From: Candidatus Nanohaloarchaea archaeon
GTDB taxonomy: Archaea; EX4484-52; GLR71
Assembly (NCBI GenBank): GCA_030671745.1
Contig: DAOVHT010000022.1
Span: 1 to 13,649, forward strand
Direction of reading: 5' to 3'
DNA length: 13,649 nt
The notes under the pieces were generated by a model that did not search any database, had not been told where the DNA came from, and saw only the letters and a program-made list of their open reading frames with translations. Positions 6,951 through 13,141 of this stretch are shown piece by piece. Both the position numbers and the translations under genes were made by a program. Every line of letters starts with the position of its first letter. Position 1 is the stretch's first letter.

Positions 6951-7295
6951 ATGGGATTTTTAAGTAAAATGATTAGTGAACCTGAAAACGATGATATAAC
7001 TGAAACAAATTATCTTGAGATTGATGATATGGATTCATCCCACCAGGGTAAATTTATGATTCGTGTAGAGACACTTTCTGAATTTTCAGATACAAGCATA
7101 ATACAAGAATATGTGCGAAACGGAGATATCGTTTGGGTACGGATTAGACCATTAAAAGAAAAAGATATAACCGAACTCAAAAGATCTGTTGACCGACTAC
7201 GAAAGACTTGTATAGCGATAAATGGTGATGTTGCAGGAATCGATGAAGATTATCTTGTCCTGACCCCACCTGGCGTAAACATACACAGAAGGTAA
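6951..7295 (+). CDS. sepF: Archaeal SepF, membrane anchor of FtsZ
   Basis: SepF tethers the FtsZ ring to the membrane in FtsZ-dividing archaea. The 114-aa protein begins MGFLSKMI, which can form the membrane-binding amphipathic helix, followed by an acidic linker (about 10-32) and a compact alpha/beta core (about 34-110) with VRNGDIVWVRIRPL and NGDVAGIDEDYLVLTPPGV. The frame is open from ATG 6927, but a GAGGAG site (6935-6940) precedes ATG 6951 by 10 nt, and only this start puts MGFL at the N-terminus. TATA-like stretches occur at about 6876-6882 and 6895-6908. It implies that this archaeon has FtsZ, which is not in the window. Confidence 0.88.
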   Translation: MGFLSKMISEPENDDITETNYLEIDDMDSSHQGKFMIRVETLSEFSDTSIIQEYVRNGDIVWVRIRPLKEKDITELKRSVDRLRKTCIAINGDVAGIDEDYLVLTPPGVNIHRR

Positions 7296-7308
7296 ATAGA
7301 TTAAAACC

Positions 7309-7329
7309 TTTTTCTTCTTCTTTTTTTAT
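7309..7329 (+). terminator. T-rich terminator after sepF
   Basis: A pyrimidine tract ending in a run of T follows the sepF stop by about 15 nt, with no stem-loop needed. It lies in the 99-nt gap between the convergent sepF and marC genes. Confidence 0.6.
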
Positions 7330-7394
7330 TATATCCAATACATTATTTTATTCTCTAATTTTTTCAAGAAAACGACTCTTCAAAATTCTAAAGA

Positions 7395-8030
7395 TCAGAC
7401 AGCAAACACAGTATAATAGAAATCGACCATACCACCAGTAATGTACTGCACCGCGATAGCCAAAAGAATAAGCCCCATCATACGAGTTATTACTTTAGTG
7501 CCCGTAGTTCCTAAAATAGTAAATATCCTCTCAGAACTCCTAAATATGGCATAAGAGAGCATAAATGCAATGATGACAGCAAGGATCACAAATATCTTCT
7601 GTTCTCCCGATACTGCAGAAGAATAAAGAAGGATACCAGTAGTTATTGCACCAGGTCCGGTCATGAGCGGTATGGCAAGAGGAGTTATGGCCAGATCCTC
7701 CATTGTTTCCCATTCCGCTTCCTCCTCAGACGTATGTTTCGCTTTCTGTTTCTGCCCAAAGATCATGTGGAATGAAATGACACCCAACAAGATACCGCCA
7801 GCAATCTTAAATGAATACAGATCAATATCTAAAAACGAAAAGATAGCATTTCCGAACACAGTAAAGATAAGAAGTGATGATGTCGCAACAATTATCGCCC
7901 TATGCATAATCTGGACCCGTTCACCCTTACGGTAATCATCCAACAACGAACGTATTATACCGACAGTGCCGATAGGATTGATTATTACAAAAAGAGTAAA
8001 TATAGAATATAAAAGAAAATCAAGATCCAT
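7395..8030 (-). CDS. MarC family (UPF0056) integral membrane protein
   Basis: A 211-aa membrane protein with about six hydrophobic segments. It carries the two family signatures, INPIGTVGI in the first segment and PLMTGPGAIT after the central hydrophilic loop (the acid-rich stretch HTSEEEAEWETMEDL). The family's transport function is not established; the early link of E. coli MarC to multiple antibiotic resistance was not upheld. The longest frame starts at GTG 8039, but that GTG belongs to a GTGAT Shine-Dalgarno site; the ATG 4 nt after it at 8030 is chosen. It is the last of the - strand genes and converges with sepF. Confidence 0.88.
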   Translation of the reverse strand: MDLDFLLYSIFTLFVIINPIGTVGIIRSLLDDYRKGERVQIMHRAIIVATSSLLIFTVFGNAIFSFLDIDLYSFKIAGGILLGVISFHMIFGQKQKAKHTSEEEAEWETMEDLAITPLAIPLMTGPGAITTGILLYSSAVSGEQKIFVILAVIIAFMLSYAIFRSSERIFTILGTTGTKVITRMMGLILLAIAVQYITGGMVDFYYTVFAV

Positions 8031-8079
8031 AACAATCACATAAAAATAAAGACTAAAAAATATAAAAAACGATTATAAT

Positions 8080-8829
8080 CTAATCCTCAACCCGCGGTGC
8101 AAGCACATAATTAAGTTCAAGAGCATCTTTCTGCCTAAATGTTAATTTAGCAGGATAGTCTTTACCAAAATTGATTTCAACCACATCTGCAAGTTTTCCT
8201 GCCTTTATGATTTTCTTGAAATAATCAAGACTGAACTTCGATGCGCAACTCTCCTTTACAGAAAGATCAAGCAATGCCTTATTACCTTTCTCAATCTCAA
8301 GCCGCACCTTATTCAGATCACCTTTAGATGATATTGCAAACATCTTTTCATCAGCCTCAACAACAATCGTATCAGAGACGATAGATGCATCACCGATACC
8401 ATCCTCAAGAATAGAAGTCTGTATATCTACATGAGCTGGAAAATCAAGATTCATCTCAGGTGTTTCAGCTTCCTCAATGACTATAAGTGGTTGCACAAAC
8501 TTCCTTGTAGATCCGCCAACAAATGTTATTTCAAGCTTCTTTGCATCCTTATCAAGTGCCAGCGTAACTTTATCTGAAGCTGAAGCTCGTTTTAGGATAG
8601 ATAAAAAACCTTCCATATTGACGCTTATTTCCTGTTCTGTATCAACCTCATACTTTGAAAATTGAGTTGCAAGGAATTTAAAATCAACTAGAACAACCAT
8701 AGTTGGATCCACAGCAGACATGTATATGCCATCTTTTTTAGCTTTGAATATACCCTCAGTTATAAATTCTGAGACCGCAGTCAGGGCATCCCTGAAAAGA
8801 ACCACATTATCTAGTGTTGCATTAAACAT
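8080..8829 (-). CDS. pcn: DNA polymerase sliding clamp PCNA
   Basis: PCNA forms a homotrimeric ring around DNA that holds polymerase, FEN1, ligase and other PIP-box proteins. The 249-aa length is typical. Visible marks: SAVDPTMVVLVDF in the first domain (38-50), the interdomain connector around FVQPLIVIEEAETPEMN (111-127), and the family ending YVLAPRVED, where the tail after LAP contacts PIP boxes. The ATG follows an AGAGGTTAA site. It lies downstream of tfs in the rpoL-tfs-pcna direction, an arrangement also known from other archaea, but has its own upstream region. Confidence 0.97.
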   Translation of the reverse strand: MFNATLDNVVLFRDALTAVSEFITEGIFKAKKDGIYMSAVDPTMVVLVDFKFLATQFSKYEVDTEQEISVNMEGFLSILKRASASDKVTLALDKDAKKLEITFVGGSTRKFVQPLIVIEEAETPEMNLDFPAHVDIQTSILEDGIGDASIVSDTIVVEADEKMFAISSKGDLNKVRLEIEKGNKALLDLSVKESCASKFSLDYFKKIIKAGKLADVVEINFGKDYPAKLTFRQKDALELNYVLAPRVED

Positions 8830-8875
8830 ATGAATTAACCTCTCCGATAAATATCAGTATCTATTACTTTTGACC

Positions 8876-8893
8876 AAACATTTATTAATGTTT
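8876..8893 (-). promoter_or_regulatory. Probable pcna promoter element with perfect inverted repeat
   Basis: AAACATT (8876-8882) and AATGTTT (8887-8893) are perfect reverse complements around TATT. Read on the - strand the centre is a TATA-like AATAAATG about 50 nt before the pcna ATG, leaving a leader of about 25 nt. It could be TATA box and operator in one, or accidental symmetry in AT-rich DNA. Confidence 0.35.
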
Positions 8894-8914
8894 AATCTTA
8901 TTTCCGATTTTACC

Positions 8915-9050
8915 AATAAAAAACTCAAAAACTAAAGAATAAAAACTAAATTGAAAGATAATTGAAAAAATAATAGAGCATAATTAAAAATAACTAAAAA
9001 AAGATCAAATAATAATTAAAAAAAGATAGAAGACAAAAAATGATAAAATA
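8915..9050 (-). terminator. Multiple T-tracts downstream of tfs
   Basis: Read on the - strand, the 227-nt gap between tfs and pcna contains repeated runs of 4-7 T (for example opposite the A-runs near 8918-8923, 8996-9002 and 9018-9024). No reading frame is visible. A series of T-runs is how archaeal genes ensure termination, so tfs is probably transcribed separately from pcna. Confidence 0.5.
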
Positions 9051-9056
9051 ATTCAA

Positions 9057-9386
9057 TCAACTATATTCTCGCCAAGTGTGACCGCAATCAGTACATTTAT
9101 AGAATCTTGTCTCAGGCTCATCACTGGATCTTGTCTGTCTTGTCCACCAGAACACTTTATTATTATTGCATTTCTGACAAGGATATTCCATAATAGGAAG
9201 ATTAGCTCTTTTGGTTTCAATAACCTGAACGTTATCCAATGGTTCATGTTCAATCTTCTGACTAAGTTTTAAAGAATCAGTTTTAGCAACTTTTTCAATA
9301 CTGCAACCATTACCACAGACAAAGACTACAGAACCGTTCTCTTTCTCCGGCCTCATAAGACTTCCGCATGTTTTACACATCTGCAT
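9057..9386 (-). CDS. tfs: Transcript-cleavage factor TFS
   Basis: TFS, the archaeal counterpart of TFIIS, enters the RNA polymerase funnel and triggers cleavage of backtracked RNA. The 109-aa protein has two zinc ribbons: N-terminal C4, C7, C24 and C28, and C-terminal C70, C73, C98 and C101. The catalytic acidic pair is D89-E90 in RSSDEPETRF, so it is of the active type. An upstream start would add 13 residues, but GGTGGAT lies 5 nt before ATG 9386, which also gives the usual family length. Promoter and downstream T-tracts suggest a single-gene transcript. Confidence 0.94.
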   Translation of the reverse strand: MQMCKTCGSLMRPEKENGSVVFVCGNGCSIEKVAKTDSLKLSQKIEHEPLDNVQVIETKRANLPIMEYPCQKCNNNKVFWWTRQTRSSDEPETRFYKCTDCGHTWREYS

Positions 9387-9422
9387 AATATATCCACCCC
9401 TTAAATCTACCTCAAATAGCAC

Positions 9423-9444
9423 CATAAGATTTATATAACTTATG
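9423..9444 (-). promoter_or_regulatory. tfs promoter: TATA box flanked by an inverted repeat
   Basis: TTATATAA at 9431-9438 lies about 48 nt upstream of the tfs ATG. It is enclosed by CATAAG (9423-9428) and CTTATG (9439-9444), an inverted repeat with a 10-nt spacer. Arms flanking a TATA box are a plausible repressor site; no regulator is identified. Confidence 0.5.
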
Positions 9445-9655
9445 AATTATTTGTCCCCTCAAAAATAATATCAACAAATTTTTGTGGATATTTATATTAG
9501 GAGATAACTATATAAAGGTTACTATAAACTAGCAAAAAACTAAAAGATTATTTCGACACTCAATGATAACAAATACTTTAAACAAATACATATATTAACA
9601 AAAATAAACAAAAGATCAAAATAATGAATAAAATAGATTTAGAAAAATAAAAGAC
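9445..9655. other. AT-rich gap between tfs and rpoL
   Basis: No open reading frame or stable hairpin is seen. On the - strand the region holds T-runs suited to terminating rpoL. On the + strand it has an unexplained TATA-like stretch, AACTATATAAAGG (9506-9518), facing rpoL, with no gene in that direction. Confidence 0.5.
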
Positions 9656-9928
9656 TTATTTTTTAAGAACTTTTTCAAATTCGGAACCGAATAGTTCTAT
9701 CTGATCCTGTGTCCTTTTGATTGCAGCCATAATTGATTTCTTTGGATCTTTTGATTTGACAATAAGTCTTGGTGCACCCACATAAGGATGTGATTTCTCA
9801 TAAGCTGCAAGAGATACTGAAGAATCATCCCATAAAGCTTTCCTTAAAAGATTAGGAAGAGTATGTCCACCATTATCAATCTCGATAATTAATGTTTCTT
9901 TATCTTGTTTTTCAATCTTAACTTGCAT
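9656..9928 (-). CDS. rpoL: RNA polymerase subunit Rpo11 (RpoL)
   Basis: Rpo11 pairs with Rpo3 to form the assembly platform of archaeal RNA polymerase, equivalent to the bacterial alpha dimer. The 90-aa protein has the conserved HTLPNLLRKALW stretch (about 22-33) and AAYEKSHPYVGAPRL in the middle, followed by a C-terminal helix. The reading frame is open from GTG 9937, but that codon lies in the GTGAT Shine-Dalgarno site; ATG 9928, 4 nt after it, is chosen and fits the family length. TATA-rich DNA lies 45-90 nt upstream. Confidence 0.94.
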   Translation of the reverse strand: MQVKIEKQDKETLIIEIDNGGHTLPNLLRKALWDDSSVSLAAYEKSHPYVGAPRLIVKSKDPKKSIMAAIKRTQDQIELFGSEFEKVLKK

Positions 9929-9971
9929 TCCAATCACACACAGACCTGTAAATAAATATTATGTTCTACTT

Positions 9972-10018
9972 AGTATATATATCTATATATAGTACTTATA
10001 TACTCTGACAGATATATA
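9972..10018 (-). promoter_or_regulatory. AT-rich promoter region of rpoL
   Basis: Several overlapping TATA-like stretches (TATATATA opposite 9972-9990, GTATATAA opposite 9997-10004, TTTATATATC opposite 10011-10020) lie 45-90 nt before the rpoL start. Which one is used cannot be decided by eye. The 152-nt gap holds no gene. Confidence 0.4.
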
Positions 10019-10089
10019 AACTCGTCCAACAAATTTATATATGTTAAGATAATCTTTTTAAAAGTATCGTATACCCACACCAATTCTGA

Positions 10090-11226
10090 TCAGACACCAA
10101 AATCATCATATATACCAAGACCCTCCGAACTGATACCGGGCATACTTTCATCAATCATCTGGTAAAACATTTTATTATCGATACAGAATGAACCGTTCAC
10201 AACATAATCTATAGCTGCAAGCTCTAGAACATTTGTGACGATACGCCTTATATCCCGACCACTATACCTTAATCCCTTAGCTTCTTTATCCTCCATATAA
10301 TGCACAATATCCTTAACCACTAGATCAGGTGTATGTCCTTCTATCTGTTTATCCATCTCAAGTTCAAATATGAACTTCTTTTCTTTCTTTCCCGGCGGTC
10401 CGATATAAAGCATAGAATTGAATCGGCTCAAGAGCGCACTGTCTATCAGATCAGGACGGTTGGTTGCAGCAATAAGATTTATGTCAGACTTATCGATACC
10501 GTCAATCTGTGTAAGCAATGTTGAGAGGGTCCGGTTAGACACAGGATCATTGCTGTCCCGGGTCATGGAAAGCGCATCGACCTCATCAATGAAAAGCACA
10601 TTATTCTTGTTTTCCTTGACCTTTGAAAATATCTCGCCCAGATTCCTGCTGGTCTCACCATAATATTTAGAGAGTATGTTTGACGCATCCATATAATATA
10701 CGGAACCCCCGGGCAACTCATTTGATAACGCCCCGACGAAAAAAGTCTTACCGCAACCAGGAGGACCGTACATAAGGATAGTATTTGGAGAATTGATCTT
10801 AAAGGGCATGTCGCGAGTCATAGGATATATCATGTGCACCTTGAATTTCTCTTTGATGTAATCATACCCGACAATATCATCAAATACATAATCAGATGTA
10901 ACGATTGCATTATCCACCCAATTACTGTCAGAAACACCTGAATCCTCAGAATCAGCAGGACCGCACAGACCAACACCCTTTGACAGATCATCAGGACCAT
11001 TACCGCCTAAGACAGAGAGTCCAAAATCCCATGATTCTTTCTGGAGTTCCTTATAATTTGCATACCCTTTGTATCGCACGTTGACATCATTTTCAAGCAT
11101 AGCCCTTACATAATAATCCTTTGCCAGATACATGAGTTTAAGGGAATGCAACGGCTCTGTGCCCCTCACATCTCTGCTCTTTGCAAGACATGAGTCACCT
11201 TTATCGATAAAAAGCTGTTCTAGCAC
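10090..11226 (-). CDS. Vps4/CdvC-like AAA ATPase
   Basis: A 378-aa single-domain AAA ATPase. Walker A GPPGCGKT (154-161), Walker B VLFIDE (210-215), pore-loop region SKYYGE (186-191), sensor 1 in ATNRPD (N256) and one arginine finger R268 in LLSRF, where Vps4 has RRF. SGRD (322-325) starts the C-terminal helical part, and the end MPGISSEGLGIYDDFGV resembles the terminal helix of Vps4/katanin enzymes. The RPGR insertion of Cdc48/PAN is absent. The first 75 residues are helical and could be a divergent MIT domain that binds ESCRT-III tails; a G/D/S-rich linker (about 75-110) follows. Start GTG 11226 is 5 nt after GTGAT. It is 12 nt after the ESCRT-III-like gene. Role inferred: disassembly of that protein's filaments. 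A different AAA role is possible. Confidence 0.7.
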   Translation of the reverse strand: MLEQLFIDKGDSCLAKSRDVRGTEPLHSLKLMYLAKDYYVRAMLENDVNVRYKGYANYKELQKESWDFGLSVLGGNGPDDLSKGVGLCGPADSEDSGVSDSNWVDNAIVTSDYVFDDIVGYDYIKEKFKVHMIYPMTRDMPFKINSPNTILMYGPPGCGKTFFVGALSNELPGGSVYYMDASNILSKYYGETSRNLGEIFSKVKENKNNVLFIDEVDALSMTRDSNDPVSNRTLSTLLTQIDGIDKSDINLIAATNRPDLIDSALLSRFNSMLYIGPPGKKEKKFIFELEMDKQIEGHTPDLVVKDIVHYMEDKEAKGLRYSGRDIRRIVTNVLELAAIDYVVNGSFCIDNKMFYQMIDESMPGISSEGLGIYDDFGV

Positions 11227-11238
11227 AGGCCATCACAT

Positions 11239-11928
11239 TCACTGGAGTGGTTCTTCTTCTTTGATGGGAACAACATTAACAAGACTGTATGCATCTAATA
11301 TCTCCTGACTGTATCCCTCAGGATTTTTTGATATATCACCAAAGATACGATTTATATCCTCATCATAGATATCAAAATCACCAATCTCAGCCTGAGCATC
11401 AAGCATATTCTCTTTTGACATCATATACCCTCGAAGCTGTATCGGTTCAGAAAGGTCATTACTGTTCATCTTCTGCTTTATATTTTCAAAACCAGATATG
11501 ACTTCACTAAGACTCACATTCTTGATTTCAGGGTTCAGATAATTCAATGCTTTCTTGTAAAGGAGATCCTTACGCATGACATCCACATCAATCACGAGCG
11601 GTGTATACTCAAAAACCCGTTGCTTGTATATCTCTTTCTGCTTAGACAACATATTCTCTTGCATCTCAAGTTTCTGCATGGACGCGATATAAGACCTAGC
11701 GCGATCGACTTTCCCCTCACCCATAAGTCTTCGCACCTGAAGAAAAAGCTCCTGTTTTTCAGCAGAGATCTTATCTATTGAAGTATCACACACAGACGAT
11801 ATTCTTGACGCATTCTTCTGCTCCATCTTGAGAACCTGCATATATCTATCAAGCTCACTCACCATATCATCAATGCTCGGTTCTTGTTCCACCTCAGTTT
11901 TCCCGATTAATCTATCAATTATATTCAT
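11239..11928 (-). CDS. Putative ESCRT-III/Snf7-like (CdvB-like) coiled-coil protein
   Basis: A 229-aa, mostly helical protein. A long helix (about 20-68) ends in LMGEGKVDRARSYI (68-81), then a second long helix (74-105): the helical hairpin with a short turn and a following A-R-x-Y-I resembles the Snf7 core. Further helices span about 110-160. The N-terminal MNIIDRLIGK could be a short amphipathic membrane anchor. The tail (from about 183) is acidic and ends NVVPIKEEEPLQ, a possible short motif for an MIT-type domain. The ATG is 6 nt after GGTGG. The gene is 22 nt after the upstream partner and 12 nt before the Vps4-like ATPase. The assignment rests on fold pattern plus context, not on a sequence match I can demonstrate. 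Confidence 0.55.
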   Translation of the reverse strand: MNIIDRLIGKTEVEQEPSIDDMVSELDRYMQVLKMEQKNASRISSVCDTSIDKISAEKQELFLQVRRLMGEGKVDRARSYIASMQKLEMQENMLSKQKEIYKQRVFEYTPLVIDVDVMRKDLLYKKALNYLNPEIKNVSLSEVISGFENIKQKMNSNDLSEPIQLRGYMMSKENMLDAQAEIGDFDIYDEDINRIFGDISKNPEGYSQEILDAYSLVNVVPIKEEEPLQ

Positions 11929-11950
11929 ATCTTACCACCCAACATATAAT

Positions 11951-12685
11951 CTAATACGACGGCACATAATCAAGCTCTTTCCAGAACTGCGCATTCTCTA
12001 CAAGCCTATCATGTGCATCCATGCCACGCTCCTCAGCAATCGTATATTTTTCAGCCATCTGCGCAACATCCTCAAGAGACCTGTTCACTTTGCCAAGATA
12101 TGACGCCACTATATTCTTCCTGACCACATATCGCTCCATATCCAGCAATTGCGACTCATAAGAATCAATAAGCTTTTTCTCGCGGTCATCGAGAAGATGA
12201 TATGCTGAAGGATTAACATCAAGTACAGAGCCCTCTTCACCCACATCACTTGACCCGGACCCCTTCCCGAACAGATTCTTGATTGAACTGAAAAAACCCC
12301 TTGAATGCCCCCCCCGAACACTATCACCTTTCAGAACAGTCCCGATCACATCTGATGTCAAACCAGACCTATCAGACAATCCAGATCCGGAAACACAGCT
12401 TAAGAACTGCTCAATCTGCGACCTATCCTTTGAACCGAGCACCAGAAGATGTGTTTTAGGATTGTAGGACACTTCGATCTCATCCGCACCGAAGATGTTT
12501 GAGAATGTATACTCATTTTTGACCACACCAGATGAATTTGTACCAGCAACGACATCATCACCCTTAACCCCTAAACGTCTTGAGAATAGTGTAATGGCTG
12601 CATCAAACTCATCATTGTCAATCCTGTCCGTATATACATCCAGACCATCATACCTGCAATATCCGACCGTCTTTGCGCGTAACAT
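11951..12685 (-). CDS. Unrecognised protein in the cdvA position of an ESCRT-like operon
   Basis: I do not recognise this 244-aa protein. It has three parts: an N-terminal alpha/beta-looking domain (1-95, with strands near 5-19, 54-75 and 79-84 and helices near 24-38 and 86-96); a Gly/Ser-rich linker (97-160) containing the amphipathic stretch GFFSSIKNLFGKG (130-142), which could touch membrane; and a charged helical C-terminal half (about 165-235) ending YVPSY. There are no signal peptide or transmembrane segments. CdvA of other archaea is also a small N-terminal domain plus coiled coil encoded before cdvB, so it may be an analogue, but no PRC-barrel signature is visible. Start ATG 12685 lies 4 nt after AGGT. 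Confidence 0.6.
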   Translation of the reverse strand: MLRAKTVGYCRYDGLDVYTDRIDNDEFDAAITLFSRRLGVKGDDVVAGTNSSGVVKNEYTFSNIFGADEIEVSYNPKTHLLVLGSKDRSQIEQFLSCVSGSGLSDRSGLTSDVIGTVLKGDSVRGGHSRGFFSSIKNLFGKGSGSSDVGEEGSVLDVNPSAYHLLDDREKKLIDSYESQLLDMERYVVRKNIVASYLGKVNRSLEDVAQMAEKYTIAEERGMDAHDRLVENAQFWKELDYVPSY

Positions 12686-12701
12686 ACATACCTATTGGAT
12701 A

Positions 12702-12771
12702 ACCACCCAGTATATTGATATTCGACAACCCAGGTAAGTCTATCTACACAGAGTTACCACCCAAAGTGGTA
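12702..12771 (-). promoter_or_regulatory. Repeated TGGGT(G/T)GT elements upstream of the ESCRT-like operon
   Basis: On the - strand TGGGTGGT occurs at 12763-12756 and 12709-12702, and TGGGTTGT at 12732-12725, spaced 31 and 23 nt. The first also forms an inverted repeat, TACCAC (12755-12760) / GTGGTA (12766-12771). They lie in the 121-nt gap before the operon, along with TATA-like ATATTG and GATATA stretches. They may be regulator sites. The nearest copy is too far from the ATG to serve as its Shine-Dalgarno site. Confidence 0.35.
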
Positions 12772-12806
12772 TATCTCAGAAACTAAAAAAAATTAGATCG
12801 ATTGAA

Positions 12807-13127
12807 CTAAAGATTAAAGATCAAAAGATAGACAGACACGAAAACCACACCAGAAAGCATCCATAGAAGATATGTAGACAGATCATCCTTATGCATCTTT
12901 TTTATCGCACTCATATGAAATACAGATACCATAGTCTTATAGAACGATGGTGACGGCACTTTTTCTTTATCAGGATCAATCGATAACCCGCAAGCATACG
13001 GTTTCTTAGAAGCTAGAGATACATCTGAATCAGTCTTTGCAAAAAGATAGAACACATAAGTCAGAGCTGAAAATAAGAGAAATATAAAAGACCAGTCATC
13101 AACCACAAAATACATCATATCCACCAT
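12807..13127 (-). CDS. Small membrane subunit of an energy-converting hydrogenase or complex-I-like machine (MbhI-like, tentative)
   Basis: A 106-aa protein with a hydrophobic segment near the N-terminus (about 12-30), a hydrophilic loop of about 55 residues containing KKPYACGLS, and a second hydrophobic segment at the C-terminus (about 85-105). A Y-x-C-G motif in a loop is seen in small membrane subunits next to antiporter-like subunits in membrane-bound hydrogenases, and in NuoA as YECG. The NuoA-type acidic FDVE segment is absent, so MbhI-like is preferred over NuoA. The ATG at 13127 is preceded by GGTGTTGTT. It starts 14 nt after the antiporter-like gene. Naming is tentative. Confidence 0.45.
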   Translation of the reverse strand: MVDMMYFVVDDWSFIFLLFSALTYVFYLFAKTDSDVSLASKKPYACGLSIDPDKEKVPSPSFYKTMVSVFHMSAIKKMHKDDLSTYLLWMLSGVVFVSVYLLIFNL

Positions 13128-13141
13128 AACAACACCACACC

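Noticed and set aside
12807..13127. NuoA assignment for the small membrane protein because of the Y-x-C-G motif
   Set aside because: The acidic membrane motif and three-helix plan of NuoA are missing; the context fits an MbhI-like subunit better.
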